Assembly: GCA_020746105.1 (NCBI GenBank)
Contig: CM036629.1
Location: forward strand, 10,060,001-10,124,000
Length of the DNA: 64,000 nucleotides
DNA from: Trogon surrucura
Lineage: Eukaryota > Chordata > Aves > Trogoniformes > Trogonidae
Direction of reading: 5' to 3'
A program made the position numbers and the translations under genes. The notes beneath the pieces were generated by a model that was not told the origin of the DNA, did no database searches, and saw only the letters and a program-made list of their open reading frames with translations. Shown in pieces: positions 53,301-64,000 of the stretch (position 1 is the stretch's first letter; each line of letters begins with the position of its first letter).

Positions 53301-56300
53301 ACATTATGTTTATCTCTTGGAAAATCATTCTTTGTTTCGTTCACAATGCTAGCACTCAAATTCATGAAACCTTGTAAAGGGAAGGGTGCTTTTGGAGGAT
53401 ATGACCAGAAGGGAAGCATGTAAGGATAAATAGTGTGTTGGACCATGTGTGCAGCTCTTACTAAGGTTGGTGAGAGCTGCTCTAATCTGTAAGCTTAATA
53501 TTAGCCCTAATGAGAACTCTCTGCTCCCCTGTAGAGTGGCAGCCTACAAGACGGATTTGGGTCTTTTGCAGCATGAGCTGAAGGGTGTATGTACACTTCT
53601 GATTTCAGTGGTTGCAGTGTGGGACCTGTTGTTTGTTGACTGTAGTCTCTTTCTGGCATGGTACTTGATGATCTGCCCACTTGTACTCAAGTGAGTGGCT
53701 GGCTCACCTGATCCTGGTGTCACGGAAGGACTCGTAACACTAGGCTGTAAGCAGTGGCCTGAGTGTGTTTACAGAGTGCTTGGAAGTTTGTTACTGCTCA
53801 GATGTACACCCAATGGAGAATGTAGTTCATGCTCAAGCAATAAGATGAGGCATTTTGTGTTTCCAAAATTAATTGGACTCTTCATGAGGAGAGGCAATGG
53901 CAGGAGTGTTCTAGTGTGTGCCTGAAGACCAACTTGACTGTATTTCCTTCAAGCTTTTCAGTGGCCACTTAGTGAAATATCTGAAGTCACCTAGTCCTTC
54001 ACATAAGCTCTCCTTGATCCTATTTCTTTTTTGTGGTAGGGGGCGTGCATTCCATTCTAATTTGGTTTTTTGGGGTAACACCTTGCTGATTTTTCTACTC
54101 AGGCTTATTTCTTCTGGGAGTCCTGTGTAGGATTATCTGGAACTTCTCAGGTACTCTTGATTCCCATCTTGACCTTCATGTATTTGTTTTTGAATGTCTC
54201 GCACTGCACAGCCTTAGTTTTAATCTCTCGTTGAATAGTTGTCTCCTGTTTTGTGTAGCTGATGTTTGGACAGGCCTGATGGAGACCAGGCATCACACCT
54301 GCAGTTTGGGCTTCCGTTTGCCTGGGGAGTCACTCCTCTACCCGGCAGAGCAGGTCTTGGATCCCAGGCTCTGGAACATTCTGAACACTGCACAGGCCTA
54401 AACTGCCATCCTCGGGTCCAGAGTCTTGGCAGGCTATGTTCAAACTGCTACGGAGAGCTAGCAGGAGAGTGGGCAGACTGGAAAAAAAAAAAATCAGTGG
54501 AAGTTGCAAGCCATTTTGAAGAACTAGGATTTTTAGAAAATGCGTGTTTGGAAAGTTTCTGAACATCTCAGTTGTTAACACTGCCTTCTCAGGCTTTGTG
54601 GGAACTCAAGAGAAAGATGTCGTATGCTCCAATCTAAATTTTGTGCCAGTGTATAGTGGTTTGCAGTCTAAATATATTCTATTGAGTATCCTTTCAGACA
54701 GTTCATATCCTGGAAGCTAGAATAGTAAACTATATATAGTCTCTGACATTACAAAACAGGCTTGGTTTCACCTTCTCCCATGGCTGATTTGAGGTAGTAG
54801 AGGCTAGCAGGTCCTCCTGCTGTTGTCTTCTGTACTTGTAGCTCACTTTTCACTCTCTCGTGTGTCCTCTTTTTTGGTGGTCAGGCTTGAGCAGTACATG
54901 TGCTTTCTGGCTCATACCGCTTATTTACACATGCCTCCAGCTTCAGGTGTGTATGCCCTGAGCGCTTCCTTCCAGAGACCTGATTCTTTCCAACACTATC
55001 ACTGCATGCTCACTGGTATTGCATGGGGCTGAGTAGAACTAAAAAGAAATGCCCTTTTTCTGCAAACAGCTTTGTTCTGGGTATTTTTGTGGTTTCCTCT
55101 TCCCCATTTCAGCTGATAGCCCCTAGAAGCCCAGTGTGAGCAGCTTCAGGGTCCTGGTTAGTTCTCAGCACCCCTTCAGAAGTTGACACAGCTTGAATTG
55201 CATCTTCCTTGACATCTCTTGCTATAAAAAGAAAATAGTTTGCTATAAATTTGGTGTCTGACTGACGTTCTGTCTGGGTTTGCATTAAACAGAATTAGCG
55301 GTCTTAGGGTCAGAAAGCATTGGGACAAGTCAGCTGCGTGATGACTGGGTCATCCTGCTGTGGGAGGCCGTTCTTACCGTGGCTATTGGTGAGCGTTTGT
55401 TGTGGTGAGCCAGGGAGAAAGCTGCCAGTCATTGCTGTGGGGCATGGCACTTTTTTCACTGCACTTTTCATTGGGTTATGGTCAGTGCAGATTTTCATAA
55501 GATCCACTCTTCACTAGATTCAGTTTGGAGAAACTTTTGAAAAATTTTCCTGTCCCTCCGCTTGTGGCTGAACAGCAGCCAGGGAGCTCTGTATTTCGCA
55601 GTTTTCGTGGACTGTATATGGAGAGGCTTCTGCCAGGTGTAACTCGCTTGTCTCTCTGCAGAATATTACTGCAGTCTTTCCCAGCATTTTAGCTACTCTC
55701 CTAATTTCTCACACTGAGAGGAACTTGATGTACTGTTACTAGATGTATGGCTGGCACTGTCCTGCTACCCTTTAATGACAAATGAAATCCAAACCACTTA
55801 TATCTTGGATCTTTTATCAACGCCATTATTTGCTTGCTTTCCTCAGAGTGGGTTTTGCTTTGTGGTGCTGGGACTAGGTGCTGGTTGTTGTGAGGGCTTT
55901 TTTTTTTGCTGTTGTTGTAGGTTGTTTTGGTTGTTTTTTTTTAACCTAGCGCTGGTGATTGGTGTATATGGGTTTACCTCAGCTGTCTCTGCAGTGCATC
56001 TGGAGATTTATTTGTTGCTGATCTAATAGCAGAATTGCAAAATCGGTGGTTTAGTAGTTTTAGGTCAGGAGCTTTTTACGGGTGCGGAGAACTTTTTACG
56101 GGGTTGCTTAAAATTAATACTCTGGAGTCTGTTGGCTGTTGATTTAAGGTAGCACAGTGGTTCAGAAGCCAAACCTCCTGAGTTCTGATAGAAACCTTGC
56201 GGAGAAACACTGGGGGGTACTTAAGTGTTCTGAGAGCGGGAATGACTGCACCAAATGTGCTCTGGATTTCTTTTTTTACTAGATATTTGTACCGAGATAC

Positions 56301-57049
56301 CAATTTCAGATGGAAAAATCGATCACTGTGCTTAGTCATACCACTAGGGCCATAAATCAAGGCATCTCAAATTCACAGCCAACTGTTCTTAAGTATCTGC
56401 TTTAGAGAGATAAACTTTAAAAAAATGTCTTCTCATTCCTTGCTCTGGAAAGCTTGACACCTGTTGTTTTCTGCGTTCTGCAATTCCACTAGTGCGCAGT
56501 GTAATTTTCTTTTAGACAAGCCTTTTGGTAGATGATGTTTTTATTTGGTTCCCCCCCCCCCCCCCCCCGGTATCTTTCTTCCAACTTGAGGAACACCATT
56601 TGTTTTTTGTGAGATGTTGGAAACAGTTGACTGAAGGAGCACAAGTGGCTTCTCTGCGAGTATTTGATGGCTGAGAAGAGTTTGCAAAACCACCAGCTAT
56701 TTTACACAAGCTCTTTTGCACTGAATCTTTTTCAAAGCAGAGTTTGTGTTGACACTAAGCCCGAACTGATGAAGGTTATTCCTGTGTTTGGGAATGACAT
56801 CAAACCAAATGTCAGAGATCTAAATCAGCAGGTGAATATAGCACATAACAGACTTCATGACAGGACAGATTATTATTTACTTGATCTAGAATTTCCTTAA
56901 CATGCTATTCTGGTTATTAGTGGGGAATAGCAATGTCAAGGAGTGTTCTTACTTAAAGCAATGAAAAATCCCCCAATTGTTAGGTCCTTGTAAAGACCAT
57001 TATTACAAGGAACACTGAGCACATTGTACCACAACAGCAACTGTCAGAT
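50321..57049. other. Intergenic stretch with no recognised gene
   Basis: AT-rich DNA. The longest ATG frame is 51677-51988 (103 codons), without recognisable similarity. A T/G tract lies at 55898-55944, a duplicated CTTTTTACGGG at 56072-56103, and a C18 run at 56551-56568. MYLK3, expected by synteny, was not found. Confidence 0.6.
56551..56568. repeat. Poly-C run (18)
   Basis: Eighteen uninterrupted cytosines followed by GG. The complement is a G18 tract that could form quadruplex structures. Length may be inexact in an assembly. Confidence 0.9.
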
Positions 57050-58014
57050 AGAAATGTAAGGGAGAGAAAACAAAACTAACACTAGAGGCAATGTAGGCCC
57101 TCTGTTGAATGAGGTGGGTGTCCTGGAGACAGAGGACAGAAAGAAGGCAGAGTTGCTGAATGCCTTCTTTGCCTCTGTCTACACTGTTGGAGACCGTCCT
57201 CAGGAGCCTCAGTCCCCTGAGGCCCCAGAGGAAGTCATGACAAAGGAGGAGTCTGCCCTGATTGATGAGGAGTGGGTTAAGGATCAGTTTGAACACTTGG
57301 ACATTCATAAATCCATGGGCCCTGATGGGATGCACCCACGGGTGCTGAGGGAGCTGGCGGGAGTCATTGCTAGGCCACTCTCCATCATCTTTGGTAAGTC
57401 ATGGGTAACAGGTGAGGGCCTGAAGACTGGAGGAAAGCGAATGTCACTCCAGTCTATAAGAAGGGCAGGAAGGATGACCCGAGTAACTACAGACCGGTCA
57501 GCCTCACCTCCATCCCTGGAAAGGTGATGGAACATCTTATCCTTGACACTGTCTCTAGGCATATCAAGGATAAGAAGGTTATTAGGAGCAGTCAGCATGG
57601 CTTTGCCAAGGGGAAGTCATGTTTGACCAACCTGATAGCCTTTTATGAAGACATAACCAGGTGGATGGATGGTGACCGTGCAGTGGACGTGGTCTACCTG
57701 GACATCAGCAAGGCCTTTGACACCGTCTCCCACAGCATCCTCATAGGTAAACTGAGGAAGTGTGGTCTGGATGACCAAGTAGTGAGGTGGGTCGAGAACT
57801 GGTTGAAGGGAAGAAGCCAGAGGGTTGTGGTCAATGGGGCTGAGTCTGGCTGGATGCCTGTGTCTAGTGGGGTCCCTCAGGGGTCAGTGCTTGGGCAGGT
57901 GCTGTTTAATATATTCATCAATGATCTGGATGAGGGATTAGAGAATGTTGTCAGCAAGTTTGCTGATGATACGAAATTGGGAGGAGTGGTTGACACACCA
58001 GAAGGCTGTGCAGC
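57050..58014 (+). mobile_element. CR1 LINE, 5' half of a split copy (reverse transcriptase)
   Basis: Starts inside the coding region ([16 protein letters not shown]) and runs through [81 protein letters not shown] and [10 protein letters not shown], the FADD being the reverse-transcriptase catalytic box. The frame shifts once, at about 57417, where one base is missing (GTGAGGGCC). From 57419 to the LTR the frame is open. The copy is 5'-truncated, so it lacks the endonuclease and ORF1. It resumes at 59201 after the LTR insertion. Confidence 0.95.
58010..58014. repeat. Target-site duplication, left copy
   Basis: GCAGC directly before the LTR; matches 59196-59200. It belonged to the CR1 coding text GAAGGCTGTGCAGCCATTCAG. 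Confidence 0.9.
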
Positions 58015-59195
58015 TGTCGTGGGTTGACCCTGGCCGGCCGCCAGGTACCCACACAGCCGCTCACTCACTCCCCCTTCACTGCTGAACAGGGGAGAGAATA
58101 TTTCCAAGGGTTCAGGGTTTGAGATAAGGACAGGGAGATCACCCTCATTTACCGTCCCGGGCAAAACTGACTCAGTTTTGGGGAAATTAGGTACATTTAT
58201 TAAAAGAACTAATCAGAGAGGAGTAGTGAGAAGTAAGAAAGAGCAAACAAATCTTAAACAGAACACCTTCCCCCCATCCCTCCCTTCTTCCCGGGCTTAA
58301 CATCAATCCCGGCTTCTCCACCTCCTCCCCCCGAGTGGCGCAGGGGGACAGGGAATGGGGGCTGAGGTCAGTTCATCCGACGTTGGTTCCACCGCTTCTT
58401 CACTCCGGGGGAGGACTCTTCACTCTTCCCCAGGGCCACCGTGGGGTCCCTCTCACGGGAGACAAGCTTCATGCTTTCTTCTCCGCGTGAGTCGTCCCAC
58501 GAAGGGCAATTCATCACAAACTGCCCAACGGGAGACACCTCACGAGGGGCAGCCCACCCCTCGTGAGTCTGAGGCGCAGTCCTTCAGGGGAAACTGCTCC
58601 AGCGTGAGCCACCCGCAGCGTCCCAAAAGTCCCACCGGCCAACCTGCTCCAGCGTGGGCATTCCTCTCTTCCACGGGCTACAGGCTCCGGCAGCGACTTG
58701 CTCTGACACGGGCTTCTCACGGGCTACAGTCCCCTTTCAGGCATCCACCCACACAGCATGGAGTCCTCGGTGGACATCTACGCGGTGATCCTCACGGTGG
58801 ACCTCTGCAACTTGCCCATGGGCTGCAGGGGGACAACCCGCTTCACCATGGTCTTCACCACAGACCCAGGGGATTCCTTCTGCTCCGGCGCCTGGAGCTC
58901 ATCCTCCCCCCCTCCTTCTTCACTGACCTTGGTGTCTGCACAGACTCTCACTCCTCCATCTCTGTGCCAGCTGTTATGGCGCAGTTCTTTTTCCCGTTCT
59001 TAAATATGTTTTTCACAGAGGCGTTCCTCTGCTATCACCTTACTGATAGGCTCAGCCTTGGCCAGCGGCGGGTCCCTCTTTGTAGCCGGCTGGCATTGGC
59101 TCTATCAATCTTGGGGAGCTTCTAGCAGCTTCTTACAGAAGCCACCCTGCAGCTCCCCCCCCGCCGCTGAAATCTGGCCAGGCCAAACCAAAACA
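58015..59195 (-). mobile_element. Solo LTR inserted into the CR1 (5-bp target duplication)
   Basis: 1181 bp from TGTCGTGGGTTGACCC to CCAAACCAAAACA, i.e. TG...CA. GCAGC at 58010-58014 is repeated at 59196-59200, and the CR1 text joins perfectly when one copy is removed. On the complement there is a TATA-like CATATTTAAG (59001-59010) and an AATAAA (58196-58201), which favour minus orientation, as does the ending CCCACGACA shared in style with the LTR at 23.6 kb. It carries repeated TGCTCCAGCGTG-type subunits (about 58590-58720). Avian endogenous-retrovirus LTR, probably ERVL-like from the 5-bp duplication; no internal genes remain. Confidence 0.92.
58196..58201 (-). promoter_or_regulatory. Poly(A) signal of the LTR
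   Basis: AATAAA on the complement, about 180 bases before the LTR's 3' end in its own orientation. Confidence 0.5.
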
Positions 59196-59200
59196 GCAGC
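59196..59200. repeat. Target-site duplication, right copy
   Basis: GCAGC directly after the LTR's CA end, followed by resumed CR1 sequence. Confidence 0.9.
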
Positions 59201-60027
59201 CATTCAGAGAGACCTGGACAGGCTGGAGGGCTGGGCGGGGAGAAATCTGATGAAGTTTAATAAGGGCAAGTGTAGAGTTTTGCACTTGGGAAAAAATAAC
59301 CCCATGTGCCAATATAGGTTGGGGACTGCCCTGCTGGAGAGCAGTGCAGGGGAAAGGGACCTGGGGGTTCTGGTGGGCAGCAGGATGGCCATGAGCCAGC
59401 AATGTGCCCTCGTGGCCAAGAAGGCCGATGGCATCCTGGGGTGTATTAGAAGGGGAGTAGCAATTAGGTCAAGAGAGGTCCTCCTGCCCCTCTACTCTGC
59501 CCTGGTGAGGCCACATCTGGAATATTGTGTCCAGTTCTGGGCCCCTCCATGCAAGAAGGACAGGGAGCTGCTTGAGAGAGTCCAGCGTAGAGCCACAAAG
59601 ATGGTGAAGGGAGTGGAGCATCTCCCTGATGAGGAAAGGCTGAAGGAGCTGGATCTCTTTAGCTTGGAGAAGAGGAGGCTGAGGGGTGACCTCATTAATG
59701 TTTATAAATATGTCAAGGGGGAATGTCAGGAGGATGGAGCCAGGCTCTTTTCAGCGGCATCCACTGACAGGACAAGGGGCAATGGGTGGAAGCTGGAACA
59801 CAGGAGGTTCCAGAAAAATATGAGGAAAAACTTTTTTACTGTGAGGGTGACCGAGCACTGGAACAGGCTGCCCAGGGAGGTTGTGGAATCTCCTTCTCTT
59901 GAGACATTCAAAACCCGCCTGGACGCGTTCCTGTGCGCTCTAGTGTAGGTGATCCTGCTCTGGCAGGGGGGCTGGACTAGATGATCTTTAAGGTCCCTTC
60001 CAAGCTTTAACATTCTGTGATTCTGTG
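59196..60027 (+). mobile_element. CR1 LINE, 3' half of the split copy
   Basis: Continues the reading frame of the left half without loss: [106 protein letters not shown], then [20 protein letters not shown], with a stop at 59946-59948. The 3' untranslated region ends with two ATTCTGTG units (60012-60027), the hallmark of a complete CR1 3' end. Confidence 0.95.
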
Positions 60028-63000
60028 AAAAGAAAATCAATAACAGGCCTGAAATGATGGCACTAGCTGCTTTTGCAGTTATTTGGAAGAGGTTTCCGGG
60101 AGCATGTGTTGTGAGGCACGTTCGAGTCCAGTGAAATGGTTTGTGACTGGCTGGAGGCTACCCCTCGTGTGGCCACCTGTGAAACGTTCCTTCACTTTAT
60201 TCTGTCAGTCTGGTGTGATTGTGTGTTTTGTGTTTTGCCTTTCAAACACTTAAACCAATGTACTGTAAAATTGTGCTTGAGGTGATCATACTTATGCCAG
60301 TAACTGGGAAGGGCAGAAGAGTAGGTAGCAGGGGGAGCAGTGTTACTGCCTTTGAACTTGAGCAGAACAAGTTAAAAGAGTTGAATGTCCCATGTGGTAT
60401 GGAGAAAGTTGCAGTTGGAAACAATGATTATAAATTAGCAAGTTAGTACAGCTCTGTGTGCACATTTTTGTGGTAATTTTTCAAACTTCAAACTGAAAAG
60501 ATCTTTAAAAGTAGGAAGAGAACAGAAGAAAATACAGAGCACAGTACAATCTGGTGATTTTCATCTTCTCAGACAAAAGCATGTTGCTGGCAAAGCAGAG
60601 GCTTTTCTGAGGAATTTGGTTTGAACCCAGTCAAATTTCAAATCACCAAGAATGATTGTGCTGGTTTCAGTGTATTTTGGAGTGAACTCTGGATTCTGTA
60701 AGTTTTTTTTCTGAAAAGTAGAAATAACCCTTTCTTATGCAACAGATCTATTCCCTGTGTATTTATACTGAGAGGCCTACCACATCACTTCAGTGACAAG
60801 AATTTGCTTTTACTGATTTTATTGTTATTGGTATTACTGCACAGCCAAGGCTCCTCTTCTACATTATGGCAGATCCCTGCTGACTTCAGATTACTTGTAC
60901 CTGAGCAAACTGCTGTAGACACAAGAGCTTTTGGCAGCTGTGAAAAGATCTTCTACTGAGCTCCTAGTAGTAGTGGAAAGCATTATCTAAGTGAGAGGCT
61001 TCTTGACTCCAAGGGCAGCTTTTGTGGCTGACCATTAAAATCGTCAGGCTATGTGAGAACTAACTGCATTAGATATAAAGTCACTGAAATTCAGGGAAAG
61101 TAGAACAAACAACATGACTTTTCTGTTCAGTTTCCAGAGGAGAGCTCTTTGTTAGAGAGTGTGGGGGAGTGGAAGAGTGAATCCTTACCACCACACCAGG
61201 GAAGCATTATTACCACTTTCCTGGTCTAAGTTGGTAAAATAGTTTAGTAGCTGCTTGGTGTGTTGGTTGGGTTTTTTTGGTTGTTTGGTTGATTTATCTC
61301 TTTGAGGTTTTTTTTGTCTTTTAAGTTTCATTCTTTCAAACTTTTTGTTGAAACAAAAGTAGATGCCTTCTTAATGTAGTGGGTAACAGACTTGGTGGTG
61401 AGAATAAGCTCTGGGGTCAAGTGAAGGAGTGTGGCTGGGCAACAGTTGTGCTCTGGGCATCCTGAGAGGCAGAGTAACCTCGAGGAAGGACTTAAAAATT
61501 CTTGTTAAGCCATGTGAGCAAATGATAAACAGAGTTATCTAGAAATCTCATCACTTTGATGTAAATGAAATGTCATAATTGATCTGTTCAGCTATCTGCT
61601 GTCAGCTGCTTGACAGAGATGCGTTACACTACTGCCCATGAGCTCAGATTCTCATTAACCTGTCCTTAGCTGTGCCACTGCCCAGCAGTGTTATCCTTAG
61701 CGTGAGTGGTTTGAAAAAGAATGAAATAAAGTGGGGGAAGAAACCAGAACTTGCAAGAGAGTATTTCATAATCTACTGTGGTAACAGTTTCCTGTCATTA
61801 AATGTATAGTAAAAAAACCAGATAGTGATTAAGATTTGGTTGATCTGGTACTACAGTCGTGTTGTGCTATTGTGATCTAGACAGTATTGAAATGTATCGT
61901 GCCAGGGTCACCTGGGCAGACTGATAGTGTTTTATAGACTTTTATTGTGCTGGAGGATTCCAACCCACAGCTGACATGAGTGATGTGGTATGTGTTAGGT
62001 TCTTGGCCTTCTAAAGCAGGTATGGGCCTGTTCCCAGGGTGGTCTGATCTCATCTCAGCAGGAAACCCAGCTATTAGACTGAAAAAACTTCTCTGGACTG
62101 TGTGACCTATCTTTATCATATTTCATGTGTCTAGGAGACATGGTGTTCATGAGAAATTATTCACTGGTGTAGGGCTTAATTTTTCAAAAGTTTAGTTACC
62201 CTATAAAACTTCAGTTACCTTTTCATTTGGGGGGGAACTGAGTGTATGTTAATGAGCTGCAGCAACTAGACATAGATTAACCAGATTTTCAGTGTAACTT
62301 GAAAAAGTTGACAGCTGGTTTCTAATTATGCAAATATATATTTATTAGTATTTTTTGCCTGAGTAGTGTTTAGCAGATGTAGTCAGATTGTTTTGAACTT
62401 GCCTGCGGGTTTTTCTTTTTGTTGTTTGTTTGGTTTGGTTTTAGTTTTGTTTATAAGCTCCTGACCTGTTACTATGTTGAATTCTTCATTTCCTTAGAAC
62501 TCTGTCGCATTGCAACCACTTCAAACTTCTTGCAAAGCCCCCAAGTTCTCTATTAATCTTTGACTTTGTTTAGACTGTATTAAAAGGTAGTTTTTTTCAT
62601 TTACCTACATATTTTCAGTCCTCTCCAGTTTTATTGTGTTGTTGGAAGCAATGCAATAACCTAATGAGATGATCTATTTGAGCAGCTGGTTTTAACCTCT
62701 GTGACATTTCTTGTTTGGGCTCTAAGCCTCTGCTGTCACTTTAGTACATGCTGTAGTTCGTTTTATTGTGGTTTTATCTTTCTCTTGCCTTTCTGTTCAT
62801 GCCATCTTTGTGTGTTTTCCTTCCTTTAGGTTGGAACCGGCAAGGAGGAATCATAAGTGAACTGCTGTATCATAGATTCTTTGTTCTGAATGTGAATTTT
62901 TCCCTTGTTTTCTGACATCTCTTTCACAACTGGGAGAGTATGTGTCGGGTTGAAGCCAAAGAGGAATAAACTTTCATTTCCTTCTTGAGAACAGAAGTAT

Positions 63001-64000
63001 CTTTGGCATTATCACTTGCAGGCCACTTGCAGTTCTGGTTCTCCAGCGTCTGTGTTCGTTTTCTCTGGCACTTCTTAGATACTTTATACCTTGGAGGTAT
63101 TTTTTAAGGTGTCTCAGAAGTTCATTTAAGTTCAGCTTTTAATGAAATGGAGGCAGTTGCCTACACACTCCTGATCACAGCGCTCATTTTTTGTTACCTG
63201 AAAGAAACAGACAGGAATCCACAGGAGACCAGTTATCATCAGAAACTTTATTCAAGTTACATCCTGACTATGATGGAGTCTTGTGGATCACCAGTTTGTT
63301 CTGCCAATGACAACACAGGGTAGCTTAGTGGAGGTTGCAGTGTACAGAGGTCCTGCCAGATTTACTGGTGTTCGTTGCTCATACAACACTTTGCGGTCTT
63401 TATATGTCATTTAGGGGATGCTGAAGACGAAACAACATGTGTTGCAGTATAAGTGCAAAATGTTGTTATAAGCAATAGCTCCTCACAAAGAGAAAGTGAG
63501 TTTAATAGCCTATTATACTTGTTACAATAACTGTACTTTTTTAATGATGAGTAAGGATGGGTATACTATGATCTGTAGTATGGGGTGAGGCAATTTAGGA
63601 TTCTTTTATTTTTTGGTAAGTATTGAAAGACTTGAGAGTGTCCATGGAACTGAATGCTCTCTTCATTCTGCTCAAGCAAGATGTAAACATTAGGCACTAG
63701 ACCAATGTTCTGAACAAAAGTTGCCTTCTGTTATAATTAACAACAAAAGGAATAAAAGATATTTTTTTTTTTTGCCAGTATTTGAGCATGTTATCATCTG
63801 GAAGACAAAACAATTGGATCCATTGGAGCCATTTTTCCTCTTATGTGTTTGCCAGCAGAGACAGAGAAGGAGGAAATTAAAGAAAAAAGAGAAGAAAAGC
63901 TGACCTTAACTTTGAGAGGTGTTTTAAACTTTTCACTCTGGGCCAAATGAGATTTTTTTCTTCTCTGTCCTTCCTCTCGACTGTAAGTTTGTAGTTGCTT
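60028..64000. other. Intergenic stretch at the right edge
   Basis: AT-rich DNA with T/G tracts at 61258-61295 and 62404-62449. A strong pyrimidine tract and AG at 62828-62829, followed by AATAAA at 62965-62970, make a possible terminal exon. No protein-coding gene is recognised. Confidence 0.55.

Noticed and set aside
58355-59125. 256-codon frame between the two CR1 halves
   Set aside because: It lies inside the solo LTR, which is not coding; composition and subrepeats explain it.

Overview
The window is nuclear DNA from a bird. It has spliced vertebrate genes, two large CpG islands, several CR1 LINE fragments ending in the ATTCTGTG-type tail, and two avian endogenous-retrovirus solo LTRs. 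The LTR types suggest a neoavian lineage. Nothing in it is prokaryotic; there is no tRNA, rRNA or CRISPR array.

Two genes were recognised, lying head to head. On the minus strand, from 16677 down past the left edge, are the first four coding exons of GPT2 (mitochondrial alanine aminotransferase, about 196 residues). On the plus strand, 28022-40782, is the complete four-exon C16orf87 gene (UPF0547 family, 154 residues, same length as I recall for human). The divergent GPT2/C16orf87 order matches human 16q11.2. Each gene starts in its own CpG island (about 15.89-17.77 kb and 27.22-28.64 kb), with about 10 kb of non-coding DNA between.

Layout: 1-16422 is GPT2 intron and exon; 16423-17770 is GPT2 exon 1 and its CpG island; 17.8-27.2 kb is intergenic and holds a minus-strand CR1 tail, an ERVL-like solo LTR, a probable RTE-clade LINE 3' end and an orphan zinc-finger-like frame; 27.2-41.4 kb is C16orf87, with a CR1-in-CR1 nest in intron 2; 41.4-57.0 kb has no recognised gene and one CR1 tail; 57.05-60.03 kb is a well-preserved CR1 split by a 1181-bp solo LTR with a 5-bp target duplication; 60-64 kb has no recognised gene, though a possible non-coding terminal exon lies near 62.83 kb.

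By synteny MYLK3 would be expected next on the right, but I could not identify any MYLK3 exon here. The two genes are not functionally linked as far as the sequence shows: GPT2 is a metabolic enzyme of the mitochondrial matrix, and C16orf87 looks like a small basic nuclear protein. The most interesting material is the nested transposon record, the possible RTE element, the alternative GPT2 start, the zinc-finger-like orphan frame and several long perfect hairpins. I found no clearly new biological system.
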